From Bacteroidales bacterium (lineage in GTDB: Bacteria > Bacteroidota > Bacteroidia > Bacteroidales > F082): a stretch of 64,000 bases of DNA. Each line of letters opens with the position of its first letter. The stretch's first letter is position 1. The notes under the pieces are model-generated. The model made no database searches. It saw only the letters and a program-made list of their open reading frames with translations, and had not been told where the DNA came from. The stretch covers positions 124,001-188,000 of the forward strand of contig JAFXLL010000010.1 in NCBI GenBank assembly GCA_017531225.1, read 5' to 3'. The position numbers and the translations under genes were made by a program. Shown piece by piece: positions 9,214 through 16,412 of this stretch.

Positions 9214-9482
9214 TTTATTTGTGTTTTGATGTAACATTTCAACTATTTCGCTACATACAAAAAGAAAGCGGGGTATCTTTCAATACTTGCTGTCTTATTA
9301 GGTCCTAGGAAACCCTCCCGATAGCAAGCATGTCAGATACCCACGCTTTTAACACGTGGACACCTGCCGTTGCTTCGTTTTCGATCGGGATTGTTGAATT
9401 TCCTAGGTTCAATAAGACCAAAAACAAGCGTTGGCAAACGCCTTCTCTCAATATGTATGTCATGCCTTTTCAGGACATGACG
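9214..9482 (-). promoter_or_regulatory. long structured 5' leader of the secreted-protein operon
   Basis: Reading on the minus strand from a -7 box at 9494-9486, the leader holds a hairpin at 9481-9459 (GTCATG / CATGAC arms), a small hairpin at 9441-9428 (GCGTT / AACGC), and two long imperfect inverted repeats that interleave. Arm B' (9418-9384) pairs with B (9322-9292), and arm A' (9346-9323) pairs with A (9291-9268), giving the order B'-A'-B-A. A further small hairpin (CCACG / CGTGG) lies at 9341-9359. Because B and A touch, both long stems cannot form fully together, so the RNA could switch between folds. It could also be remains of a mobile element. Confidence 0.5.
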
Positions 9483-9485
9483 GAG

Positions 9486-9494
9486 GCAAAAATA
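9486..9494 (-). promoter_or_regulatory. Bacteroidota -7 box for the secreted-protein operon
   Basis: The minus strand reads TATTTTTGC, matching TAnnTTTG(C). Transcription would start near 9482 and give a leader of about 245-270 nt before the first gene. Confidence 0.5.
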
Positions 9495-9578
9495 CAACAA
9501 AGATCTGAGAAAAACAATTATTCGGATTTTTTGTTGCATTAAAAGGCAGAAAAGTCTCGACTTTTTACATATACGTTG

Positions 9579-9587
9579 TATCTTTGC
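9579..9587 (+). promoter_or_regulatory. Bacteroidota -7 box before the toxin-antitoxin remnant
   Basis: TATCTTTGC matches TAnnTTTG(C). It sits 10 bases before the ATG at 9598 of the decayed reading frame, so the promoter outlived its gene. Confidence 0.45.
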
Positions 9588-9597
9588 ACTAAAAGAT

Positions 9598-9793
9598 ATG
9601 CTTACATTTGCAGATGTAAAAATGTTGGGAATTAGCAAGATTTCGACGAAGCGATGGACGACATTGAAGCAGAGCTTGCCGCCGAAGAGAAGACAAGATG
9701 GTTTACCGTATTGTTAACGACCACATAGAAGTATTAGCTTTCTGGGACGTTCGACGTGAAGCCAACTCGTTGATAAGACAAATCAACCTTTGA
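9598..9793 (+). pseudogene. decayed type II toxin-antitoxin locus (RelE/ParE-like toxin C-terminus)
   Basis: Three frames hold pieces of recognisable protein. The frame at 9639 gives DFDEAMDDIEAELAAEEKT, which is antitoxin-like or the end of a small acidic protein. The frame at 9698 gives MVYRIVNDHIEVLAFWDVRR and ends SLIRQINL with a stop at 9791-9793, matching the last strands of RelE/ParE toxins. The fragments are out of frame with each other and with the ATG at 9598, so the locus is frameshifted and truncated. Family assignment is from pattern recognition only. Confidence 0.45.
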
Positions 9794-9851
9794 TCCGAAG
9801 CTCGAAACCTTCCTTAATCAAGGCTAATAGACATTGTAAAACGTTTTTTCG

Positions 9852-9860
9852 TATCTTTGC
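9852..9860 (+). promoter_or_regulatory. Bacteroidota -7 box of der
   Basis: TATCTTTGC lies 17 bases before the der ATG, with a TTG element about 18 bases upstream at 9834 as a plausible -33 region. Confidence 0.6.
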
Positions 9861-9877
9861 CGCCAAAATAGAAGACC

Positions 9878-11185
9878 ATGTCAAACATCGTAGCAATCGT
9901 AGGACGCCCTAACGTGGGCAAATCGACATTATTCAACCGCATGCTGAAGCAGCGCCAAGCCATCGTGGAAGAGACCAGTGGCGTGACACGCGACCGGCAT
10001 TACGGCAAAAGCGACTGGAACGGTAAGGAATTCACCGTGATCGACACCGGAGGCTATGTCATCGGTTCAGACGACATCTTCGAGGAAGAGATTCGAAAGC
10101 AGGTCGACCTCGCCATCGACGAAGCCGATGTCATCGTTTTCGTTGTTAACGGCAGAGACGGACTTCATGTTCTCGACGAAGACGTGGCCATCATTCTGCG
10201 TCAACAAAAGAAGCCCGTGCTTCTTGCGGTGAACAAGATCGACGAGCCTAATAAGGAAGCCTTGACCAGCGAGTTCTACGCCTTGGGCTTAGGCGACCCC
10301 TACCCCATCTCAGCCATGACAGGAGGAGGCACCGGCGACCTGCTCGACAAGGTTTGCGAGCTGTTGCCCAGCGACACCACTGACTTCGACACCAGCTTGC
10401 CTCGTTTCACTGTGGTGGGACGCCCAAACGTCGGTAAGTCGTCGTTGATTAACGCATTCCTCGGCACCGACCGCCACATCGTGACCAACATCGCTGGCAC
10501 CACTCGCGACACCAACGATACCCGCTACAACGCCTTCGGCATGGACTTCATGCTGGTCGACACCGCCGGTCTCCGCAAAAAGAGTAAAGTTGAAGAAGAC
10601 ATCGAGTTCTACTCTGTGATGCGCTCCATCCGCGCTATCGAGAACTGCGACGTGGCCATCCTCATGATCGACGCCCAAAACGGTTTCGAGGCACAGGACA
10701 TGAACATCCTCCGTCTCATCGAGAAAAACCGCAAAGGCCTGGTGGTGGTGGTCAACAAATGGGACCTCATTGAAAAGGATTCCAACACCCACCTCGCTTA
10801 CGAACGAGCCATTCGTGCCAAGACCGCACCGTTCACCGACTATCCCATCATCTTCACCTCGGCCATCAACAAGCAGCGTATTTACAAAGTGCTGGAGACC
10901 GCCCATCAGGTGTATGAGAACCGTGAACGCCGCATCCCCGTGCGCGAGCTTAACGACGTCATGCTCGAGATCATCGGCTCTGTGCCACCGCCGGCAGCAT
11001 CACGTGGACGCTACATCAAGATCAAATACATCACCCAACTGAAGAGCGTTTTCCCGCAATTCATCTTCTTCTGCAATCTCCCGAAGGATGTGAAGGAGTC
11101 GTATGAGCGTTTCTTGGAAAATAAGATTAGGGAGAATTGGAACTTTACAGGTGTTCCCATCCAGATGATCTTTAAGGAGAAATAA
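9878..11185 (+). CDS. der: ribosome biogenesis GTPase Der (EngA)
   Basis: Der binds the 50S subunit and is needed for its maturation. The 435-residue protein has the family's full length and layout: the first GTPase domain with GRPNVGKS at residues 8-15, DTGG and NKID; the second with GRPNVGKS near 182, DTAG and NKWD; and a C-terminal KH-like domain ([14 protein letters not shown]). The ATG at 9878 is supported by the promoter 17 bases upstream. It probably forms an operon with the S4-domain gene 7 bases downstream. Identification is firm. Confidence 0.97.
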   Translation: MSNIVAIVGRPNVGKSTLFNRMLKQRQAIVEETSGVTRDRHYGKSDWNGKEFTVIDTGGYVIGSDDIFEEEIRKQVDLAIDEADVIVFVVNGRDGLHVLDEDVAIILRQQKKPVLLAVNKIDEPNKEALTSEFYALGLGDPYPISAMTGGGTGDLLDKVCELLPSDTTDFDTSLPRFTVVGRPNVGKSSLINAFLGTDRHIVTNIAGTTRDTNDTRYNAFGMDFMLVDTAGLRKKSKVEEDIEFYSVMRSIRAIENCDVAILMIDAQNGFEAQDMNILRLIEKNRKGLVVVVNKWDLIEKDSNTHLAYERAIRAKTAPFTDYPIIFTSAINKQRIYKVLETAHQVYENRERRIPVRELNDVMLEIIGSVPPPAASRGRYIKIKYITQLKSVFPQFIFFCNLPKDVKESYERFLENKIRENWNFTGVPIQMIFKEK

Positions 11186-11192
11186 GTCTACG

Positions 11193-11576
11193 ATGGAGGA
11201 TCAAAGTGTTAGGATTGATAAATGGCTGTGGGCCGCACGGTTGTTTAAGACCCGTGCCATTGCCACCGACGCCATAAAAGGTGGCAAGGTGAAGATCGAC
11301 GATGCACCTGTGAAGCCTTCAAGGGAAGTGAAAGAAGGCGACATCATCCAAGTGCAGATCGAACAGTTGCACAAGGTGGTTCAGGTGAAGTCGTTGATTA
11401 AGAATCGCGTTCCCGCCAAGATGGTGCCGGAAGTCTACACCGACCTCACGCCTAAGGAAGAATACGAACGCATTGAGTTCATGCATGCCTACAAGAGCGA
11501 GTGGCGCGACCGTGGTGCCGGACGCCCAACCAAGAAAGAGCGTAGGATGATTGAAAAAATGAAAGATGATCTTTGA
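11193..11576 (+). CDS. hslR: S4 domain RNA-binding protein, Hsp15/HslR family
   Basis: The 127-residue protein has an N-terminal S4 domain (RIDKWLWAARLFKTRAIATD, then GGKVKIDD) and a basic C-terminal tail (RPTKKERRMIEKM). Members of the Hsp15 family bind 50S subunits carrying stalled nascent chains and help recycle them. The gene follows der by 7 bases, consistent with a shared ribosome-related operon. The stop touches the stop of the convergent MORN lipoprotein gene with no spacer. Confidence 0.85.
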   Translation: MEDQSVRIDKWLWAARLFKTRAIATDAIKGGKVKIDDAPVKPSREVKEGDIIQVQIEQLHKVVQVKSLIKNRVPAKMVPEVYTDLTPKEEYERIEFMHAYKSEWRDRGAGRPTKKERRMIEKMKDDL

Positions 11577-12002
11577 TCACTCACCGCGGTCGATGCGGAA
11601 AGTCTCGTAGCCCTGCTCGTCATAATAGATCCACAGCCCTACCATTCTGCCTTCTTTGTAGAAGCCATCCATCCATAAATTGCCGTTTTCGTAATACACC
11701 AACGACTTGCCCGTGCGTAGGTCTTTCTCGAAGAAGCCCTTGCTCTGCACCTTGCCATCCTGGAAATAAGAAACCCATTCGCCTTCACGGAGATCGTCCT
11801 TGATATCTCCTTCCATGTATACCGCGCCGTTGTCATAGTAATGCACCTCATGGACACATTGATTGTCCTTGTTGTACAAACGTACTTTTGACGGCTGGCC
11901 ATTGTCAAAAGTAGTGATTACGCGCTCGGTCAGGCTATTGTTTCCTCCACAGCTGACAAAAACGAACAACAATGCGATGATGAAATAACGAACTATTCTC
12001 AT
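11577..12002 (-). CDS. MORN/YwqK-repeat lipoprotein
   Basis: A 141-residue lipoprotein; the signal peptide ends in the lipobox VSC (Cys18). The rest is four to five short beta-hairpin repeats of the pattern YxNGxxxxxGxxxxGxxxGxWxxY (for example DLREGEWVSYFQDG and YYENGNLWMDGFYKEG), typical of MORN-like YwqK proteins. Databases often label this family antitoxin YwqK, but no toxin partner is visible here. It is the last gene after dihydroorotase (12-base gap) and is probably membrane-anchored. Role unknown. Confidence 0.75.
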   Translation of the reverse strand: MRIVRYFIIALLFVFVSCGGNNSLTERVITTFDNGQPSKVRLYNKDNQCVHEVHYYDNGAVYMEGDIKDDLREGEWVSYFQDGKVQSKGFFEKDLRTGKSLVYYENGNLWMDGFYKEGRMVGLWIYYDEQGYETFRIDRGE

Positions 12003-12014
12003 TGATTCAAAGTA

Positions 12015-13373
12015 TTAAGCCATTCTATTAAACAACAATCTTTCTCCTTTATGCTCTTCGTGGAAAGTCCCGTTTTCGTAAACCAAATTGCCATTGACAA
12101 AGGTATGGGTCACCTGAGCATGGACTTCCAAGCCATTGTATGGCGTCCAGCCGCACTTGGAGAATTCAGCCTCGTTGGTGATCATCCCTTGATGGTTCAA
12201 ATCCACCAAAGCCAAGTCGGCATAATAACCTTCGCGGATAAACCCACGACGGTCAATCTGGTACAACACAGCTGGATTGTGACACATCAACTGCACTAAA
12301 AGCGGCATGTTGAGCCCATCGTTACGCATTGCCTCCACCATCACCTGCAGCGAGTGTTGGATAGATGGGAAGCCTGACTTGCTGGTGAAATAGTCACCCG
12401 TCATCTTCTCTTCAAGCAGATGCGGCGCATGATCGGTGCCGATGGTATCAATCAGCCCATTGTGCAGGGCTTGAAGCAGCGCCTCCCTGTCACGATGCGA
12501 CTTGATAGCTGGATTGCATTTGATGGCAAAGCTCTTGGCCTCGTAATCACGATCGTCGAACCACAGGTAATGCGGACAAGTTTCAGCCGTTATCTTTTTA
12601 TCTTTCAACGGAATGTCATTTCTAAACAACGACAATTCCTGTTTGGTGGAGATGTGCATCACATGCAGCCGTGCACCGAATTTCTCTGCCATATCTACGG
12701 CTTTCGACGATGACTTGTAGCAAGCCTCCATGGTACGGACAAAGGGATGAATACTGGCATCCGCTATGACTTCTCCTTTGGCTGCCAAGTCCTTGCAACG
12801 CACCGTGTTTGCATAAATGGTAGCCTCATCCTCGCAATGGGTGGCAATTAGGCAGGGCGACTCACGGAACAAGCGTACCAGCACCTCGTTCTTATCGACC
12901 AGCATGTTGCCCGTGCTGCTTCCCATGAACAGCTTGATACCACAAACCTTACGAGGATCTGTCTTGATGACCTCTGAGAGGTTATCGTTGGTGGCTCCCA
13001 GATAAAAGGAGTAGTTAGCCAACGACTTCTCTGCAGCGAGGTCGAATTTCTGCTGAAGCAGTTCCTGTGTAGTGGTTTGCGGATTGGTGTTGGGCATATC
13101 CATGAATGAGGTCACGCCACCGGCCACGGCAGCACGGCTCTCAGTATAGATATCTGCCTTTTGTGTCAATCCCGGCTCACGGAAATGCACATGCTCATCG
13201 ATAATGCCAGGAATGAGATATTTCCCTGTAGCGTCAATCACAGTGGCGCTGCCAGCATCGAACGGCTCACCTTCACCAACAATCTTGGCGATCTTACCAT
13301 CCGAAACAAAGACACTTGCCACGTAGGTCTGGCCTTCGTTGACAAGTGTCGCGTTTTTAATCCAATAGTTCAT
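12015..13373 (-). CDS. pyrC: dihydroorotase, class I
   Basis: Catalyses reversible ring closure of N-carbamoyl-L-aspartate to dihydroorotate, the third step of pyrimidine synthesis, in the cytoplasm. The 452-residue amidohydrolase shows the metal-binding motif DEHVHFREPG (about residue 60), the carboxylated-lysine segment GIKLFMGSSTG, ATHCED, VMHIST and the catalytic IGTDHAPH. Length and the REPG motif fit class I DHOase; allantoinase is the main alternative, but no purine-catabolism neighbours are present. It lies 3 bases after the mannose-transferase gene, so the two are co-transcribed. Confidence 0.9.
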   Translation of the reverse strand: MNYWIKNATLVNEGQTYVASVFVSDGKIAKIVGEGEPFDAGSATVIDATGKYLIPGIIDEHVHFREPGLTQKADIYTESRAAVAGGVTSFMDMPNTNPQTTTQELLQQKFDLAAEKSLANYSFYLGATNDNLSEVIKTDPRKVCGIKLFMGSSTGNMLVDKNEVLVRLFRESPCLIATHCEDEATIYANTVRCKDLAAKGEVIADASIHPFVRTMEACYKSSSKAVDMAEKFGARLHVMHISTKQELSLFRNDIPLKDKKITAETCPHYLWFDDRDYEAKSFAIKCNPAIKSHRDREALLQALHNGLIDTIGTDHAPHLLEEKMTGDYFTSKSGFPSIQHSLQVMVEAMRNDGLNMPLLVQLMCHNPAVLYQIDRRGFIREGYYADLALVDLNHQGMITNEAEFSKCGWTPYNGLEVHAQVTHTFVNGNLVYENGTFHEEHKGERLLFNRMA

Positions 13374-13376
13374 CGC

Positions 13377-14120
13377 TTATGCCTTTCGAGGTTTGATTTT
13401 TCCGGTCATCCCTCTCCAACGGAGGTTAACCACACCGAACACAGCTTCGCGGAAGATGCCTTTGCTCATCTTTGACTGGCCTTCGCGGCGGTCGGTGAAG
13501 ATAATCGGCACCTCTTCGATCTGGAAGCCGAGTTTCCAGGCGGTATACTTCATCTCAATCTGGAAGGCGTAACCGACAAATTTAACTCGGTCGAAGTCGA
13601 TAGCTTCCAACACCTTGCGTGTGTAACACACAAATCCTGCCGTGGTATCGCGAACCTTGATGCGGGTCACGAAACGCACGTAGGCCGAAGCATAGTATGA
13701 CATCAACACACGTCCCATAGGCCAGTTGACCACGTTGACACCCGTCTTGTAGCGGGAACCTACTGCAAGGTCGGCGCCATTGGCACAAGCGTCGTGCAGA
13801 CGGATCAGGTCGTCAGGGTTGTGAGAGAAGTCGGCATCCATCTCAAAGACGTACTGGTAATCACGTTCCAAGGCCCATTTGAAGCCCATGATATAGGCGG
13901 TGCCCAGTCCCAATTTCCCAGGACGTTCCAAGATGAACAGTTTGTCAGAGAACTCACTCATCAAGCCCTTCACGATATCGGCGGTGCCATCGGGACTGTT
14001 GTCGTCGATGATAAGGATATCGAACGCCATAGGCAGGTTGAAAACATATCGAATGATCTTCTCAATGTTTTCTTTTTCTTTGTAAGTGGGGATAATGACT
14101 AAGTTCTCTGACATGTTCAA
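13377..14120 (-). CDS. polyprenol monophosphomannose synthase-like GT2 glycosyltransferase
   Basis: The 247-residue cytoplasmic GT2 enzyme has DDNSPDGTADIV (nucleotide binding), EMDADFSHNPDD with the DxD metal site, GSRYK and TAGFVCYTR. This is the DPM1/Ppm family, which moves mannose from GDP-mannose to a polyprenyl phosphate. There is no C-terminal membrane domain, as in soluble DPM1 forms. The product would feed periplasmic O-glycosylation or glycan assembly, a known trait of Bacteroidota. It is the first gene of an operon with pyrC and the MORN lipoprotein. Confidence 0.88.
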   Translation of the reverse strand: MNMSENLVIIPTYKEKENIEKIIRYVFNLPMAFDILIIDDNSPDGTADIVKGLMSEFSDKLFILERPGKLGLGTAYIMGFKWALERDYQYVFEMDADFSHNPDDLIRLHDACANGADLAVGSRYKTGVNVVNWPMGRVLMSYYASAYVRFVTRIKVRDTTAGFVCYTRKVLEAIDFDRVKFVGYAFQIEMKYTAWKLGFQIEEVPIIFTDRREGQSKMSKGIFREAVFGVVNLRWRGMTGKIKPRKA

Positions 14121-14139
14121 AACAATTGTTTATTCCAAA

Positions 14140-16365
14140 TTATTGCTCCTTGACTACAATATTCTTCACTTCCCAAGTGGCTGAGGCTCCATCAATGCTC
14201 AGATACTTCAAAGCGATACGGCAAGTGGGAGTCCTGAATTCAGCCGGGATAGAAACATTACCCGAGCTCACCCATTTCCATGCTTCAGTAGCATGATTGA
14301 CACCTGTCAGTTCGGTCCATTGCACTTGTGTCGGATCCCCACCTGTGTAATTGTTAGTAGCCCAAACGGTATAGTAACCTTCAGCAACACCGACATTGAT
14401 ACTGCCCGCCGGACCTCTGGTATGATCGAAAGTAAGCACTGGAGCAATACTACCACTCAAGTCAATAGCAGGTGAAACGATCCAATCCTCATTGGCATAT
14501 GAGGTGTTGTTGGCGAAACCTGACATCTGGGCACCATAATTTGCATGAGCCGAGTCGAAGTGCCAAACTTGTTCGCCTTCAACACTATAAGTGGTAAAGG
14601 TATCGAAACTGCCTTGAGTAGTCAGAGTCTGGTTGAAATATTCCGTGGTGGGAGGTGTGGGAGGTGTGCCGCCTTCGAGGATGAAGTCATTCTCAGTACC
14701 AGGGCAGTCACGCAAGCCAGACTGGCCGAAATAAGTACGAAGTGTACCATTTACGGACAACTGCTTACCCAGATTACCTGGATTATCGACCAAGTTCACT
14801 ATGGGTTTCATCGCAGTGCTTCCCAACTCAATAATAATGCAATTCGAAACTTCATGGCAATTGGCATCATCCGCTATCAAGACATTGGTAGCGCGGGTAA
14901 ACGGAGCAGCCCAATCGATGTCATCATTGGATGAGACACTGCTGGGACCGCTTTTCACAGCACCTACAATATAACCACTCACCCATCCAGAACCTTGACC
15001 TTGCAATGAAATACCAGCTGCCACATTATATGGATCATCCTGTGTGCCGCTACCAGAGCCAGTTCCTGGTGAAGGAGGAGTCACACCGCCAGCCTCACCT
15101 TCCATGATGGTAATGCTCTTTATCTCAATGGTACGTGAGCCACTGGTTGTTGATATAAATTTCATTGCAACACTCACCGTCTGACCTATAAACTGGTCAA
15201 GATCAGCTTCTTGATCTGCGAAATTCCACGAACTTGAAGTTGAATTGTTTGCAAATCTCACAGGAAGTTCTGTCCAGGTGGCAGTTTGAGGATCTTTGCC
15301 AAATTCATAGTCAGAAGAGACTTGAACCGTCAAATCACCATCTAATGGAGCTGTGTAACAAGCAGCATAATTAATAACTGCCTTCGCATGGCTGACGCCA
15401 GAAACATCAACCGGCGATGAAATCAACCAGTCCTCATTGGCATAGTCAGTTCCACCAGCACCACCTTCGTGGCCTGTGATCTTAGCTGAGCTGTACTCAA
15501 TGGCCCAAACTTGATTGCCTTCAACATTATAAGTCGTGTAAGTGCCGAAAGAGGATTCGAACGACTGGATGTACGGCATAGCCTGGACACCGCCAGCTGG
15601 AGCGGCAGGAGTGCCCCATTCGGAGAAGATCATCTCAGTCTTCGAACGAAGCGTGATCTGGTATGTGCTATTGTAGATAGAAGCGATACCCACCAAGCTA
15701 CCTTTGCTAATCGGCATGTAGTCGTAAGCAAAATTAGCGTAGTTGCTGGTGCGGACTACAAAGTTATCATCCGAATTAGGGCTTGTGGCGTCAATCAAAT
15801 GACGGTTGGTCGTCTCACCAACTTCGCAGAACGGGACATTCTTCTCAACAAATTCCACGCTGTCGAGTTTCACCAAAGCAGCGATGTAAGCGCCTGACTT
15901 AATCTCGGCGATGGTCACCGTCTTAGGCTCAATGGGGTTGTTGTAAGGGAAGATCAACAGGTGGCCATCAGGGTTGAAGCCGTTGCCGTTCTTGTCCGTG
16001 ATCTGTGGAAGGTTGTGATACGGATTGTACATGAGGCTGGGATCCAAGCAAACGCGGACCGAGTCGCCGATACGAGCAGCTGAAGAGCTACTCAGACGCA
16101 ATTCAATAGCTTGGCCTGTAGAACGATCCTGAATGAAGACTGTTTTGTAAAGGTTGCCCGACTTCTCGTCTGCAGTAATGATACCGCAAACCGATGCCGT
16201 ATCGAAAGTGGTCTTTGCAGGCATGGCCAAGATATCGCCGATGGTCAACGTATCGCCAAACGGTACGGAATGGATCGGAGGATTTTCATACTCCTTCTTG
16301 CAGGAAGTGAACAGCATGCTCACTAAGGCAAGCAAGATAAAACTGGTTTTTACTAAATTTTTCAT
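14140..16365 (-). CDS. DUF5689 / choice-of-anchor J outer-membrane lipoprotein
   Basis: The 741-residue lipoprotein has a lipobox ending at Cys22 (FTSCKK). Residues about 35-240 form a DUF5689-like OB-fold region (SVCGIITADEKSGNLYKTVF, IQDRSTGQAIELRL). Two choice-of-anchor J-type beta domains (EDWLISSPVDVSG and EDWIVSPAIDLSG) flank a second OB-like region near residue 440 (GTQDDPYNVAAG, VSGYIVGAVKSG). DUF5689 proteins often accompany extracellular nucleases. It lies 48 bases after a TonB receptor and is probably co-transcribed with it, so a role as the receptor's surface-exposed partner is likely. Confidence 0.8.
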   Translation of the reverse strand: MKNLVKTSFILLALVSMLFTSCKKEYENPPIHSVPFGDTLTIGDILAMPAKTTFDTASVCGIITADEKSGNLYKTVFIQDRSTGQAIELRLSSSSAARIGDSVRVCLDPSLMYNPYHNLPQITDKNGNGFNPDGHLLIFPYNNPIEPKTVTIAEIKSGAYIAALVKLDSVEFVEKNVPFCEVGETTNRHLIDATSPNSDDNFVVRTSNYANFAYDYMPISKGSLVGIASIYNSTYQITLRSKTEMIFSEWGTPAAPAGGVQAMPYIQSFESSFGTYTTYNVEGNQVWAIEYSSAKITGHEGGAGGTDYANEDWLISSPVDVSGVSHAKAVINYAACYTAPLDGDLTVQVSSDYEFGKDPQTATWTELPVRFANNSTSSSWNFADQEADLDQFIGQTVSVAMKFISTTSGSRTIEIKSITIMEGEAGGVTPPSPGTGSGSGTQDDPYNVAAGISLQGQGSGWVSGYIVGAVKSGPSSVSSNDDIDWAAPFTRATNVLIADDANCHEVSNCIIIELGSTAMKPIVNLVDNPGNLGKQLSVNGTLRTYFGQSGLRDCPGTENDFILEGGTPPTPPTTEYFNQTLTTQGSFDTFTTYSVEGEQVWHFDSAHANYGAQMSGFANNTSYANEDWIVSPAIDLSGSIAPVLTFDHTRGPAGSINVGVAEGYYTVWATNNYTGGDPTQVQWTELTGVNHATEAWKWVSSGNVSIPAEFRTPTCRIALKYLSIDGASATWEVKNIVVKEQ

Positions 16366-16391
16366 GTTGATATATGTTTAATTCTTAATTT

Positions 16392-16412
16392 TTTCTTCTG
16401 TCTTCTTTTAAA
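16392..16412. repeat. heptamer-like repeat at the 3' end of the TonB receptor gene
   Basis: On the minus strand, just after the receptor stop codon, the DNA reads GAAGACA GAAGAAA. It shares the 14-mer AAAGAAGACAGAAG exactly with the array at the end of the secreted nuclease gene (20149-20183). Confidence 0.45.

Noticed and set aside
9333-9638. 101-residue minus-strand frame in the divergent region
   Set aside because: It crosses the -7 box and the hairpins and has no recognisable sequence.
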